From the NCBI GenBank assembly GCA_945861885.1, contig CAMAVR010000037.1:1-35376 (forward strand): a stretch of DNA of 35,376 bases. Direction: 5' to 3'. Each line of letters starts with the position of its first letter. Within the stretch, counting starts at the first letter, position 1. This stretch comes from Nannocystis exedens (GTDB lineage Bacteria > Myxococcota_A > Polyangia > Polyangiales > Polyangiaceae). The notes under the pieces were generated by a model. That model worked only from the letters and a program-made list of their open reading frames with translations. It was not told the DNA's origin and did no database searches. Positions 23,893 to 32,151 of this stretch are shown here, in pieces. The translations under genes were made by a program, and so were the position numbers.

Positions 23893-26190
23893 TCAACTGT
23901 TGATGAGAACAAACGCGCCGGTCAAGTCGGTCATTGCGTCGCCGCTGACTTTGACCATTGCGCCGCCGATTGAAGTCATCGCGGCGCCGGTGACGCTGAC
24001 TTCAGGCCCGGTGACCGCCACTTTCCCGCCGCCGATACTGACCATGCACCCGTTGCTGTTGAGCATGATCGTCTCCGACGAATTCATCGAGATTGGCCCC
24101 TCCGCCTGAAATGTCATCGGCCCGTCGCTCGTGATCGAGATCGTCCCGCTTGTTTCGATGACGACATTCCCCTCTGTGATCGTAATCGTCGCGCCGGCCT
24201 GTTTGAGCATGAACATCCCATTGACTGTCACGCCATATTTCTCGGCAACGGTGTCTGTCTTGTTTGCCGAGCTGAACGTGTCGTCTTTGGTGATCGACGT
24301 CGTACGGCTTCCGGTGATCGTGTTTGTTTCGCTTCCGCCGACCTGGTCGGTGCGATCGCCTTTCACCTCAGTTTTTTCGTTCTGTTCTACCGTATCGGTG
24401 CGCGACGCGCTGATCGTGTGCGTCTGGTCTTTGGTGACCGTTAGCTTCTGCTCCCCTTTGATCGTCTCTGTCTGATCGCCGTCGATCTCGATCGTTTGAT
24501 TGCGGGTGATAGTCTTTTTCTCGTCGCGCTTTACGGTGATCGTGCGATCGTTTTCGACATCTTCAATCTGATCGTGGCCGACTTTCGACCCGTAGTCGTT
24601 TTCGACGAGCACCGTCATGTTTAGCTGCGCGTGCATGTGCAGCTCTTCTTTTGTCGCCGTATCGTCGAAAAATATTTCGTTGTTCCCAGTAGCTTTTGGC
24701 GTGCTGTTTGTTTTTAGACCGCTTGTCGTTTTTTTCTCCGGCAGCGCATACGGGTATTCATTTTTCCCGTTGTAGACCGAGCCGGTGACGAGCGGCATAT
24801 CGGGGTCGCCGTTCAAAAATGTGATGACCACTTCCATTCCGACGCGCGGAATAAACTGAAAGCCCCAGTGCGATCCGCCCCACGGCTGCGCCACGCGAAT
24901 CCAACATGAACTCGAATTGTCGTCGGCATTTTTCTTCTCGCGATCCCAGAAAAATACGACTTTGATTCGCCCATCTTTGTCGGTGTAAATCTCTTCGCCT
25001 TCGGGCCCCGACACGATTGCCGTCTCAGCTGTTTCGACACGCGGGCGCACGATTCGCGGCGGCTTGATCGGCGTTTCGTGCGGCACGGCGACAAAGTTCG
25101 CCTTGAATTCGTCGTGCTCTTCGACCTGCTCCGCATGCTTGCCGAGGGTATTGCTCGCCGCGCCGGCAAATTGCACCTGATAGCCGTGCATCTCAACTTG
25201 CGTGATCAGATACTTTTGGTTGAACGAAGCTTGGTGGTGTTCGATCACCTCAAACGTGTGACCCGCCGCAAGCCGTCGGCAACTGCTGCTACCGCGCACT
25301 TCGACAGCGTCGGTGCGGAGCGCTTCGAGTCGCGCTTTTGTCCGCGCGCGCCCCTCACGCTCTGGTTCGGTATATCGCCCAGGGTATTCGTAGTACTGCA
25401 TCCACGATGCGTTTGCGGCAGTCTCCGGCGGCGACGTCTCGGTACTCGCGGTTTGTGGCGATTCGGGCTTCGGGTAATAGTACGTCCGCATCTCGACGGA
25501 GCCGGGGCGAACCGATTGCGTCTGAACGATGTGCAGCACGTATTCTTCGGACATCACAAATTGATTCGGATGGCGTGCTTTGACGCGGGGGTTCCCCGAA
25601 ATATTGCTGAACGACCCCGACTCGTTGCCGTAGACAAAAGTGTGTTTGTCTTCCGTCTGCTCGAAAAACGAAAACACCCCTTCTTCAGAAAATAGCCGCG
25701 ACACAAACTCGTAGTCGGTCTCCTGGTACTGCACGCAATATTCGCGCACCGGGCACGACTGGACGTGCGACCGGTGGTCGATGCTGTGTTCTTTGAGAAC
25801 ATCGGCAACAACATCGACCGCTGATTTATTCTGAAAAATACGGCTTTTTTTGATATTTTGTAGAAGCCAAAGGCGCGGCACAATCTCGACAGAAAAGCGG
25901 TGCAGGTCCTTGCCGACAAATCCGCCGTCTCGTTGAATGGAGCTGATGATCCCGTGAATGTAGGAACTTTGGTCTCCTCGAATCGTCAGCGTGCCGCTTC
26001 GCCCAAGAAGCGTATCAAATTTGGACTCAACCTCCGCCAGATGCTGCTGGAGAACAACGAGCGTAATCGTGTAGCGATAGAGCTGCGAAACGCCTTCGGT
26101 GCCCGAAAATTTAAGCACCTCGACGAGCTTCGAATTCAGCCCATCGGCGGCGAAACTAAATTCGCTTTTGGAACTACTCCCCCATGTCAT
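23893..26190 (-). CDS. vgrG: T6SS spike protein VgrG (TssI)
   Basis: A 765-residue VgrG. Residues 10-370 form the gp27-like base, including EGVSQLYRYTITL and the hallmark YQETDYEFVSRLFSEEGVFSFFE (155-177). The gp5-type OB-fold covers about 395-475 (DKDGRIKVVFFWDRE, WIRVAQPWGGSHWGFQFIPRVGMEV, GDPDMPLVTGSVYN). From about 540 on, Thr/Lys/Asp-rich repeats such as TITVKRDEKKTITRNQTIEIDG form the long beta-helical needle, ending in Gly/Val/Met-rich repeats (SIGGGKVAVTGPEVSVTGAA). There is no extra effector domain. I start at the ATG at 26190 since VgrG similarity begins there (SEFSFAADGLNS) and AAAGG precedes it; an ATG at 26265 would overlap the divergent gene's start codon. It heads the spike/cargo unit. 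Confidence 0.95.
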   Translation of the reverse strand: MTWGSSSKSEFSFAADGLNSKLVEVLKFSGTEGVSQLYRYTITLVVLQQHLAEVESKFDTLLGRSGTLTIRGDQSSYIHGIISSIQRDGGFVGKDLHRFSVEIVPRLWLLQNIKKSRIFQNKSAVDVVADVLKEHSIDHRSHVQSCPVREYCVQYQETDYEFVSRLFSEEGVFSFFEQTEDKHTFVYGNESGSFSNISGNPRVKARHPNQFVMSEEYVLHIVQTQSVRPGSVEMRTYYYPKPESPQTASTETSPPETAANASWMQYYEYPGRYTEPEREGRARTKARLEALRTDAVEVRGSSSCRRLAAGHTFEVIEHHQASFNQKYLITQVEMHGYQVQFAGAASNTLGKHAEQVEEHDEFKANFVAVPHETPIKPPRIVRPRVETAETAIVSGPEGEEIYTDKDGRIKVVFFWDREKKNADDNSSSCWIRVAQPWGGSHWGFQFIPRVGMEVVITFLNGDPDMPLVTGSVYNGKNEYPYALPEKKTTSGLKTNSTPKATGNNEIFFDDTATKEELHMHAQLNMTVLVENDYGSKVGHDQIEDVENDRTITVKRDEKKTITRNQTIEIDGDQTETIKGEQKLTVTKDQTHTISASRTDTVEQNEKTEVKGDRTDQVGGSETNTITGSRTTSITKDDTFSSANKTDTVAEKYGVTVNGMFMLKQAGATITITEGNVVIETSGTISITSDGPMTFQAEGPISMNSSETIMLNSNGCMVSIGGGKVAVTGPEVSVTGAAMTSIGGAMVKVSGDAMTDLTGAFVLINS

Positions 26191-26263
26191 GGCGCGCCTT
26201 TGGGGGGCGAGTGTAGCCGCATAGAGGCGCGTTGCGGCAGCCTTTGTTAAGCTTCGACCTGCC

Positions 26264-27187
26264 ATGACGACCGAATCGAGCCGCGCACTTGGTGCGAAGT
26301 CCCCTCCAGCACGTAGCGCTGCCTTGTCACGCGCGACCGAGCTTCTTCTCAAGAGCTACGAAAGCGATACGCGAGCGCAGCGCATCAACAGGCAATTTGT
26401 GCCGTCAAAGAGCGAAGTTGTCGCGCTTATCGATTCGCTTTTTCAGCTTATCTATCCGGGGTATTTCGGGCGACGCGATTTGACCGACAGCAACGTGGCA
26501 GACCATATTGCCGAGCTCCTGCTCTCGACGCGAGCGCGCCTTATCGATCAGGTTGAGCTTGCGTTACGCCACGTTGCTGAGGAGGGCGAGAGCGACGACG
26601 TCTACGCGTTTGCCGCCACGGCGTCGCGGATTGCCGACGATTTTTTGGAGCGCCTTCCGGCGGTTCGAGCGCTTCTGATCAGCGATCTTCAGGCGGCGTA
26701 CGACGGCGATCCGGCTGCGACAAGCCTCGACGAAGTGATCATTTGCTACCCCGGTTTTTTTGCGGTCACTGTTTATCGACTCGCCCACGAGCTCCACACA
26801 ATGCACGTGCCGCTTATCCCGCGCATCATGAGCGAGTGGGCCCACACGCAGAGTGGCGCCGATATTCATCCAGGCGCCAAAATCGGAGCAAGCTTTTTTC
26901 TAGATCACGCGAGCGGCGCGGTCATCGGTGAAACAACCGAAATAGGCGCAAATGTGAAGATTTATCAGGGTGTAACGCTAGGTGCGCTATCGCTACCAAA
27001 AGACGAGTTGGGCCGAGCCGTACGCGGCGGCAAGCGCCATCCGCGAGTAGAAGACAACGTGACAATCTACGCAAACGCAACGGTGCTAGGCGGGCAGACA
27101 GTGGTAGGCGAAGGCAGCGTTCTAGGCGGGTCGGTGTTCATCACACAGAGTGTCCCAGCAAGGAACACTATCACCTACAGAAAGTGA
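26264..27187 (+). CDS. cysE: Serine O-acetyltransferase
   Basis: A 307-residue serine acetyltransferase, which makes O-acetylserine from serine and acetyl-CoA in cysteine synthesis. The N-terminal helical region spans about 20-195. The left-handed beta-helix follows with hexapeptide repeats; ADIHPGAKIGASFFLDHASG carries the family's catalytic Asp214-His215, and GKRHPRVEDNVTIYANATVLGG completes the coils. The C-terminus stops at TITYRK, lacking the flexible tail that docks into cysteine synthase in E. coli CysE. The N-terminus is longer than E. coli's, as in EpsC-like forms. It lies inside the T6SS island between vgrG and the second tssL but has no evident T6SS role; no cysteine synthase gene is adjacent. 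Confidence 0.88.
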   Translation: MTTESSRALGAKSPPARSAALSRATELLLKSYESDTRAQRINRQFVPSKSEVVALIDSLFQLIYPGYFGRRDLTDSNVADHIAELLLSTRARLIDQVELALRHVAEEGESDDVYAFAATASRIADDFLERLPAVRALLISDLQAAYDGDPAATSLDEVIICYPGFFAVTVYRLAHELHTMHVPLIPRIMSEWAHTQSGADIHPGAKIGASFFLDHASGAVIGETTEIGANVKIYQGVTLGALSLPKDELGRAVRGGKRHPRVEDNVTIYANATVLGGQTVVGEGSVLGGSVFITQSVPARNTITYRK

Positions 27188-27372
27188 AAGGGGGTCTCTC
27201 CACCCGTAAACGTGCCCGTGCCCGTAAACGTGCCTGGTTTCTTCTCCCTCCCCACAGGCTTTTCCCCCCAAAAAAAGGCTCAAGTACGGTCCCGATCGCG
27301 TCGTAGATCGTAGTGATAGGCGGCGCTTCGTCATTCGGCGGACCGTCCTGCGTATCGCATGGAGCCGCGTCG
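27188..27372 (+). other. Intergenic region with a short direct repeat
   Basis: No gene is seen here. A 14-bp direct repeat (CCCGTAAACGTGCC) occurs at 27203-27216 and 27221-27234. GCCTG and CAGGC at 27232-27236 and 27255-27259, followed by four Ts, could form a weak terminator for the acetyltransferase gene. The 3' half should contain the promoter of the second tssL; GGAG at 27361-27364 is its ribosome-binding site. Confidence 0.5.
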
Positions 27373-28236
27373 ATGACGGGTCAGTTTGAGGAGATGGTGA
27401 CGGTTTGCGCGGACGTGCTGACAGTCGGCGCGCGGCTCTCCAATGAGAACGATTTGCCGTCGGCCGCCGTCGTTCGCCAGCGAATGGCAGGCCTTTTCGA
27501 TTCGATGACAACGCGCGCGAGGCTGGCCAACATTGCCGAGCGCGATATTGTCGATGCGAGGTACGCCCTCTGCGCGTTCGTCGACGAGCAGGTTTTGAAA
27601 GCGGTTTGGAGCGACAGGCAAGCGTGGATCAGCGATCCGCTTCAGCTTTTGTATTTTGGCGAAAATAGCGCTGGCGACGGCTTTTATTCGCGCCTTGCGG
27701 TGATTGAGAGCGACCCAAACCGCCGGCATGTGCTTGAAATATATTACTTATGTTTGGCGCTTGGCTTTCGCGGCCGCATTGGGCTGCGCCAAGCCGGAAC
27801 GGTCGAAGCGCTCCTGGCGCGCCTTCACGGCGATCTCGAAGATGAAGAGCCGTCGCCGAATGTATTGAGCTGTCATGGCACCGCCCCCGACGTTCCAAGG
27901 GCCCCGAGGAGCTACACGTCGCTTTGGGCGACAGTGTTCATGATCATGCTCGGCGCCGGCGTCGTTTTCTTGGCATTGAGATCCGAATTGCAGCTCGAGA
28001 TCATGACGCCGGTAGGCGAGATAGGCTCAATTGCTCGCAGCGTAGCGCTTCGCGCAGAACTCGACAGCGACTACGACGGCGTTCCAGATGCGCGCGACAC
28101 CTGCCCGTTTACGCCTGAAGACTTCGACGGCGCGACCGATCAAGATGGCTGCCCCGAAGTCGGCGGCGCCCCGGCACCAACCAGCCCCGCTCCGGCAAAG
28201 CCGGCCAAAGTTCCGGTTAAATTACCAGCTCGGTAG
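27373..28236 (+). CDS. Second TssL (DotU-like) with a thrombospondin type-3 periplasmic tail
   Basis: A 287-residue TssL paralogue. The cytoplasmic domain keeps DARYALCAFVDEQVL (61-75) and YFGENSAGDGFYSRL (94-108), almost the same as in TssL at 11671-12378, and YYLCLALGFRG (124-134). One membrane segment lies at about 184-203. The periplasmic part has the acidic motif LDSDYDGVPDARDTCPFTPE then DFDGATDQDGCPE (230-262), a thrombospondin type-3 calcium-binding repeat with two cysteines, then an Ala/Pro-rich tail. Such repeats commonly precede OmpA-like peptidoglycan-binding domains, but none follows here. I chose the ATG at 27373 (GGAG upstream) over an in-frame GTG at 27313. It stands apart from the main operon on the other strand, so it may be expressed separately. 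Confidence 0.9.
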   Translation: MTGQFEEMVTVCADVLTVGARLSNENDLPSAAVVRQRMAGLFDSMTTRARLANIAERDIVDARYALCAFVDEQVLKAVWSDRQAWISDPLQLLYFGENSAGDGFYSRLAVIESDPNRRHVLEIYYLCLALGFRGRIGLRQAGTVEALLARLHGDLEDEEPSPNVLSCHGTAPDVPRAPRSYTSLWATVFMIMLGAGVVFLALRSELQLEIMTPVGEIGSIARSVALRAELDSDYDGVPDARDTCPFTPEDFDGATDQDGCPEVGGAPAPTSPAPAKPAKVPVKLPAR

Positions 28237-28257
28237 GGCGGGGGCTCGCCCCCCGCC
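28237..28257. terminator. GC-rich hairpin after the second tssL
   Basis: An 8-bp inverted repeat (GGCGGGGG / CCCCCGCC) with a 5-nt loop begins right after the stop codon at 28234-28236, between convergent genes. No T-tract follows. It is nearly the reverse complement, loop included, of the hairpin at 4252-4278. Confidence 0.5.
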
Positions 28258-28265
28258 GAGCGCGT

Positions 28266-29504
28266 CTATCCGCGGCGCAGCGTAAAAAATACGATCGCGG
28301 GAGCAACTCCAAGACGCATTGGGGGGCCGGTTGTTCCGAGCCCTGGGTGCACATAAAGCGTGCTGTTCGCAATGCGGTAAAACCCGAGATGAAACTTGTG
28401 CGCGAAATGCGATAGCGACAGATACCGCGCAAGAAATGGCACTGCAAATTGCCCGCCATGAGTGTGACCACTAAGAACAAGCGTCACATCGAGAGCGGCC
28501 GCCGCAGGGAACATGGCCGGGTCGTGCGCCAAGAGGATCGACGGAGTGAGCGGCGGGCGATTAGCCAGAGCCGCCGAAAGATCTTCGCGCGCCGTCCACG
28601 TGTCGTCGATCGCCGAGAGATGGATCGCACCACCGCCTCGCTTAACAAGCACCGCCTCGTTTCGAAGCACCTGAGAGCCTCGCGAGCGAACAGCCGCAAC
28701 CAGCCCTTCGGCGTCGCCAAAATAGTCGTGATTACCGAGAGAGACAAAAACGCCGTCGGGCGCGACGAGTGCGCCGATCACCTCGCCGATGTCGGAATGA
28801 AACGCATTCCCGCTTGTTGCCAAGTCGCCCGTTACGACCGCCATGTCGGGGGCGCCTGCATTTGCGATGCGCGCCCACCGAAACCCCCACTCTTTAGGCG
28901 TCATCGCGCCGATGTGAAGGTCAGAGAGATGCGCAATGCGGTAGCCCTCGAATGCTGGGTCGAGCTGATTTATCACGATGTCGTGATTTTCAACGACGAC
29001 CCATCGTCGGCGAATCAGCGTCCCATAGATGCTGACGACCAGGCCGGTCACATAGAGGCCGAGCAAGAATGTCGACGGGAGCACAACCGTGCCGCGAAAT
29101 AGCCCGAAAACGAGCGCTCCAATCAGCGCGATCATGCCTGGAATCAGGCAAAAAAAGCAGGCGCACCAGTGAATGAAATACGGCACGTCGATGAACTTGA
29201 CCAACAGAAGCATCCGGCGGCGATCGGGCATGCTCGAGCGCGCCCGCGTGACAAACATCAATGCGCCGAAAACACCAAACGCGGCGCCCCACCCTTCCGG
29301 GTACTCAACGCCGCATCGCCTGCACAGTTCGGCAATGCCGATCGCCGGGGCGATTTGCGCGATGGCCGTCGCGAGCGAAAGAATCGCCAAAAGCTTTGAT
29401 ATTTGTTTCGTCCCGTGCGGCGCGTCTGGGCGACTGCTCCGGCGAGGGCCCGGCGGCCTGTTGCTCCCGCGGGGAGCCGGCGGCCACGAACTTGGGGGCG
29501 TCAT
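28266..29504 (-). CDS. Membrane metallophosphoesterase
   Basis: A 412-residue protein with a Pro/Arg-rich cytoplasmic N-terminus (1-34), about four hydrophobic segments (about 36-58, 73-86, 108-135 and 142-163) and a C-terminal calcineurin-like phosphoesterase domain. All metal-binding blocks are intact: LSDLHIG (193-199), VTGDL (224-228), GNHDYF (257-262), LAHDP (325-329) and GHTHGG (346-351). This matches the YkuE/YaeI-like membrane phosphoesterases, some of which act on lipids such as UDP-diacylglucosamine. The substrate cannot be read from the sequence. It overlaps the kinase gene by 4 nt and is probably co-translated with it. Confidence 0.88.
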   Translation of the reverse strand: MTPPSSWPPAPRGSNRPPGPRRSSRPDAPHGTKQISKLLAILSLATAIAQIAPAIGIAELCRRCGVEYPEGWGAAFGVFGALMFVTRARSSMPDRRRMLLLVKFIDVPYFIHWCACFFCLIPGMIALIGALVFGLFRGTVVLPSTFLLGLYVTGLVVSIYGTLIRRRWVVVENHDIVINQLDPAFEGYRIAHLSDLHIGAMTPKEWGFRWARIANAGAPDMAVVTGDLATSGNAFHSDIGEVIGALVAPDGVFVSLGNHDYFGDAEGLVAAVRSRGSQVLRNEAVLVKRGGGAIHLSAIDDTWTAREDLSAALANRPPLTPSILLAHDPAMFPAAAALDVTLVLSGHTHGGQFAVPFLARYLSLSHFAHKFHLGFYRIANSTLYVHPGLGTTGPPMRLGVAPAIVFFTLRRG

Positions 29505-30529
29505 TGCGCCTCCGAAAACGCCGAATGATACGTCGCGCTCGCCGCGATCGCCTGACTCAGAAGCGCATCGACGCGCTCGTGAAACTCTGCGATCGACGCG
29601 TGACGTTTCGCGGGGTCAGGGAGAAGGGCGCGCCCAAGTTCGACATCAAGTTGCGCGAGAACGTCGCGGTGCGCCCGCAAACCGGGCGATAGCGCCTCGC
29701 CGTGCCTCGCGAGAGGCGTTGGCTTGGTTCGAATGAGGCGGCTCAGAAGCATCAGCGGGTTTTCGCCGACGCGGTGGGGGAAAGCCTCGGCGCCCGACAC
29801 CATTTGGTAAACAATCGCCGCAGCTGCAAAAATGTCGGTGCATGCACCGACGCGCGGATTGCCCTCTTCAAACTGCTCGGCCGGCGCATAGCCGAGCGAT
29901 GCCCCCGCGATTGTGACCGTCCGATACAAACTCACCTCGACTACTTTGGCTAACCCGAAATCGGTTACTTTTGCGACAAATCCGCCCCCTTCTTCCGACA
30001 GGAGGACGTTAGACGGTTTCAAGTCCCGATGAACAATTCGCTTCGCGTGCACCGCTTCTAGCGCCGAAGCGACTCCACAGAGGACAGCGCGCACGAGTGC
30101 AAGCGGCAGCCCGTGCCCGTTCGCTTCGGCGAGCAGATCGGCAAGCGTTGGCCCTTCAACAAATTCGAGAACGGTGAATGGAAGGCTGATGAGCTCGCCG
30201 GAATCGGGTGGCGTGAGGTATGCCACCGCGTGATCGAAAAAGCGGACAATGTGCCTGTTCGGCGCTTCCCCTTCGGAAAGCTCGCGGAGCACGTGCGCCT
30301 CGCGCTCGAAACGTGACAGCGATTCGAGCGTTACACTCGCCGGCTTCATGACTTTGACCAAAACAGACCGCGGCGCGGCGTCGTCGCAAGCGCCACGAAA
30401 CGCCCACCCTTGGCCCCCCTCGCCAACTTGCTCGTGCAAAAAATAGCTTGCGCCCCGTGCGCCTAAAAGGGCGCGACCTGTTAGCGAATCACGTAGGTCG
30501 GACAGTCGATTCTCAAAGGGGGCGCTCAT
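29501..30529 (-). CDS. Serine/threonine protein kinase
   Basis: A 342-residue Hanks-type kinase. The glycine-rich loop GEGGQGWA is at 36-43, the ATP-binding lysine is K59 (VLVKVMK), the catalytic loop HRDLKPSN at 167-174, DFG at 190-192 and the APE-equivalent APAE at 215-218. All catalytic residues are present, so it should be active. There is no membrane segment, FHA, PASTA or other sensor domain; after the kinase core only about 60 residues remain, so the input signal is not evident. It lies 26 nt after thioredoxin and overlaps the phosphoesterase gene. T6SSs in other bacteria are controlled by a Thr kinase (PpkA) acting on an FHA protein; none of that set is here, so a link to the nearby T6SS is only conjecture. 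Confidence 0.9.
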   Translation of the reverse strand: MSAPFENRLSDLRDSLTGRALLGARGASYFLHEQVGEGGQGWAFRGACDDAAPRSVLVKVMKPASVTLESLSRFEREAHVLRELSEGEAPNRHIVRFFDHAVAYLTPPDSGELISLPFTVLEFVEGPTLADLLAEANGHGLPLALVRAVLCGVASALEAVHAKRIVHRDLKPSNVLLSEEGGGFVAKVTDFGLAKVVEVSLYRTVTIAGASLGYAPAEQFEEGNPRVGACTDIFAAAAIVYQMVSGAEAFPHRVGENPLMLLSRLIRTKPTPLARHGEALSPGLRAHRDVLAQLDVELGRALLPDPAKRHASIAEFHERVDALLSQAIAASATYHSAFSEAQ

Positions 30530-30555
30530 CGATGGCGCCCAAATGATAGCGCGAA

Positions 30556-30879
30556 TTACGCTTCGAGCAGCTGAACCAAGCGCTCTTTGTTGGTGAGCCC
30601 AACGTGCTGCCCTTTTACGGCGCCACCTTTAAACACCAAGACAGTCGGCACGCCACGTACACCGAACCGCGATGTAATCGCCGGTGAGTCGTCGATGTCG
30701 ATCTTGCAAATCTTGTATTTCCCGACTGTTTCGTCGGCAAGCTTATCTACGATCGGAGACAACATTTTGCAGGGGCCGCACCAGGTCGCGCTAAAATCGA
30801 CCAATACGGGGAGTGCCGATTGTGCGACTTCGGTCTCGAAATTCTGGTCGGTTACTTCAATCACATTTTTGCTCGCCAT
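30556..30879 (-). CDS. trxA: Thioredoxin
   Basis: A 107-residue thioredoxin with the redox motif WCGPC at 33-37, the LVDFSATWCGPCKML context and the cis-proline loop GVPTVLVF. It reduces disulfides in cytoplasmic proteins. Two in-frame ATGs, at 30885 and 30879, are possible. GAGGAG sits only 2 nt before the first but 8 nt before the second, so the second is preferred. It lies 104 nt after the exported protein gene, enough for a promoter of its own, and 26 nt before the kinase. Confidence 0.95.
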   Translation of the reverse strand: MASKNVIEVTDQNFETEVAQSALPVLVDFSATWCGPCKMLSPIVDKLADETVGKYKICKIDIDDSPAITSRFGVRGVPTVLVFKGGAVKGQHVGLTNKERLVQLLEA

Positions 30880-30983
30880 TTGCATCGCTCCTCAAGCTGT
30901 TGCCGCTGAAAGATAAGGTCTTTTTTCGGCCTGTCTACTCCCGGTGATTTGCCAAAGTGATCGAACTCAGCGACGACCCCAAA

Positions 30984-32105
30984 TTACCGGGCAATAGGTG
31001 CCGGATTGCCCGGGGATGGGTGTCGGATAGGATCGGCGGATGTGATTGTCGGGGCGCCGGTCGATGCGGCTTGCAATAGGCGCTGCGCAATTTCTGCGGC
31101 TCCTTCGGCAGGAAGGTCGGCCGATACGATGAGCTCACCTGCGCGCTGCTCCACGACGAGCGAGTCGATAAGCGGGCCAAAGCCGAAGATTCGCGCCGCC
31201 AGATCTTGCGAAAGCGCGAAGCGCTTTTGCTCAATGAGCCGTTTGACATTGCCGCACGATTCGGCCGCTTCGCAGGTGAGCTTCGCGACGATGTGGGTCG
31301 GCTGGGGCTGCCCCGCCTCTCCGAATGCCACGCCGAGCATTGCTTCGGACACATCGAGCACCGCCTCTTCGCCGATGGCCCGTTTTGGCGCGGATGCATC
31401 GCCTTGGTCGCGGGCGGCGACTTCTGCCGAATTTCGACGGACGGCCGCAAATTCTCCCTTTAGCCTGCCCCGCAGCTCGGCGGGTAGCCGCACCGTTGCC
31501 ACGATCGCGGGCGATATCGACAGAATTTCGCGCGCTTGCCGACTGACCTCCTCCGCGTCAAGTCGTGGCGCTCGACCCTCGGCGGCGTCGATCATCGCGA
31601 CAATCACTGGCCGCGCTCCGTAGAGAGCAATCCCGTCCTGACGGAAGGCGAGCTTGGGGCCTGGACCTGCCCCTCCTATCACTGAAAAGCCGCCGATCTG
31701 CTCGCCTGTTGTGGCGCCGACGTCGAGCTGTTTTGCGCACGATACAAGCTCTTTGCGCGTCAACGCGAGCTGGGCGGCGACGCCGAATTCGCCGTTTTCG
31801 CCATGCTCTGGCACGACAAACACGGCATCGCTGATGCGGTCGAAAAGCCCTTTGTCGCATGGCGTGTTGGCCCCTTGCCCGGGGATTTTGGTGTCAACGC
31901 GGTCGATCGCCGCGCGCCAAAGCGACGCAAGTGCCGATTTTCGCACCATTTTTGCGTCGATCGTGACCACGACAAACGCTTGTGCGGGGACGGCCCTGAG
32001 CACGCTGCTGCGGAGGCTTGGCTTCTGCGCCGCGAAGAACGCGCCACCAACGGCGGCGATGCCGATAACGGCGAGCAATAGACCATTTCGGGTTCGAGTT
32101 CGCAC
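30984..32105 (-). CDS. Unknown membrane-anchored or exported protein
   Basis: A 373-residue protein that I cannot assign to a family. It begins with a basic stretch and a hydrophobic segment (about residues 8-27: NGLLLAVIGIAAVGGAFFA), indicating an uncleaved anchor or signal peptide, so the remainder is probably periplasmic. The rest is a mixed alpha/beta sequence with three or four cysteines and no visible catalytic motif; the C-terminal tail is Pro/Ser-rich. The pattern AVPAQAFVVVTIDAKMVRKS resembles myxobacterial hypothetical proteins of the DUF3352-like sort, but this is a weak impression. The start is a GTG at 32105, divergent from the biotin carboxylase gene. Confidence 0.7.
   Translation of the reverse strand: MRTRTRNGLLLAVIGIAAVGGAFFAAQKPSLRSSVLRAVPAQAFVVVTIDAKMVRKSALASLWRAAIDRVDTKIPGQGANTPCDKGLFDRISDAVFVVPEHGENGEFGVAAQLALTRKELVSCAKQLDVGATTGEQIGGFSVIGGAGPGPKLAFRQDGIALYGARPVIVAMIDAAEGRAPRLDAEEVSRQAREILSISPAIVATVRLPAELRGRLKGEFAAVRRNSAEVAARDQGDASAPKRAIGEEAVLDVSEAMLGVAFGEAGQPQPTHIVAKLTCEAAESCGNVKRLIEQKRFALSQDLAARIFGFGPLIDSLVVEQRAGELIVSADLPAEGAAEIAQRLLQAASTGAPTITSADPIRHPSPGNPAPIAR
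30987..31013 (-). terminator. Possible terminator hairpin at the 3' end of the unknown exported protein gene
   Basis: An 8-bp inverted repeat (CCGGGCAA / TTGCCCGG) with an 11-nt loop lies over the last codons of the gene, directly before its stop. Only a short T-run (ATTT) follows in the direction of transcription, so termination would be weak. Confidence 0.3.
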
Positions 32106-32151
32106 GTTTGTCTGTTAGCACGCATGCTACGGAATGGGCTATCACCCGAGC

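Noticed and set aside
25078..25695. Plus-strand frame opposite vgrG
   Set aside because: It is an antisense shadow of a strongly supported VgrG reading frame with no recognisable domain.
26191..26352. Upstream extension of the vgrG frame
   Set aside because: VgrG similarity starts at the ATG at 26190, and the extension would run into the divergent serine acetyltransferase gene.
27203..27234. Repeated CCCGTAAACGTGCC as a possible CRISPR or attachment repeat
   Set aside because: Only two copies 4 nt apart, with no spacers and no integrase or tRNA nearby.
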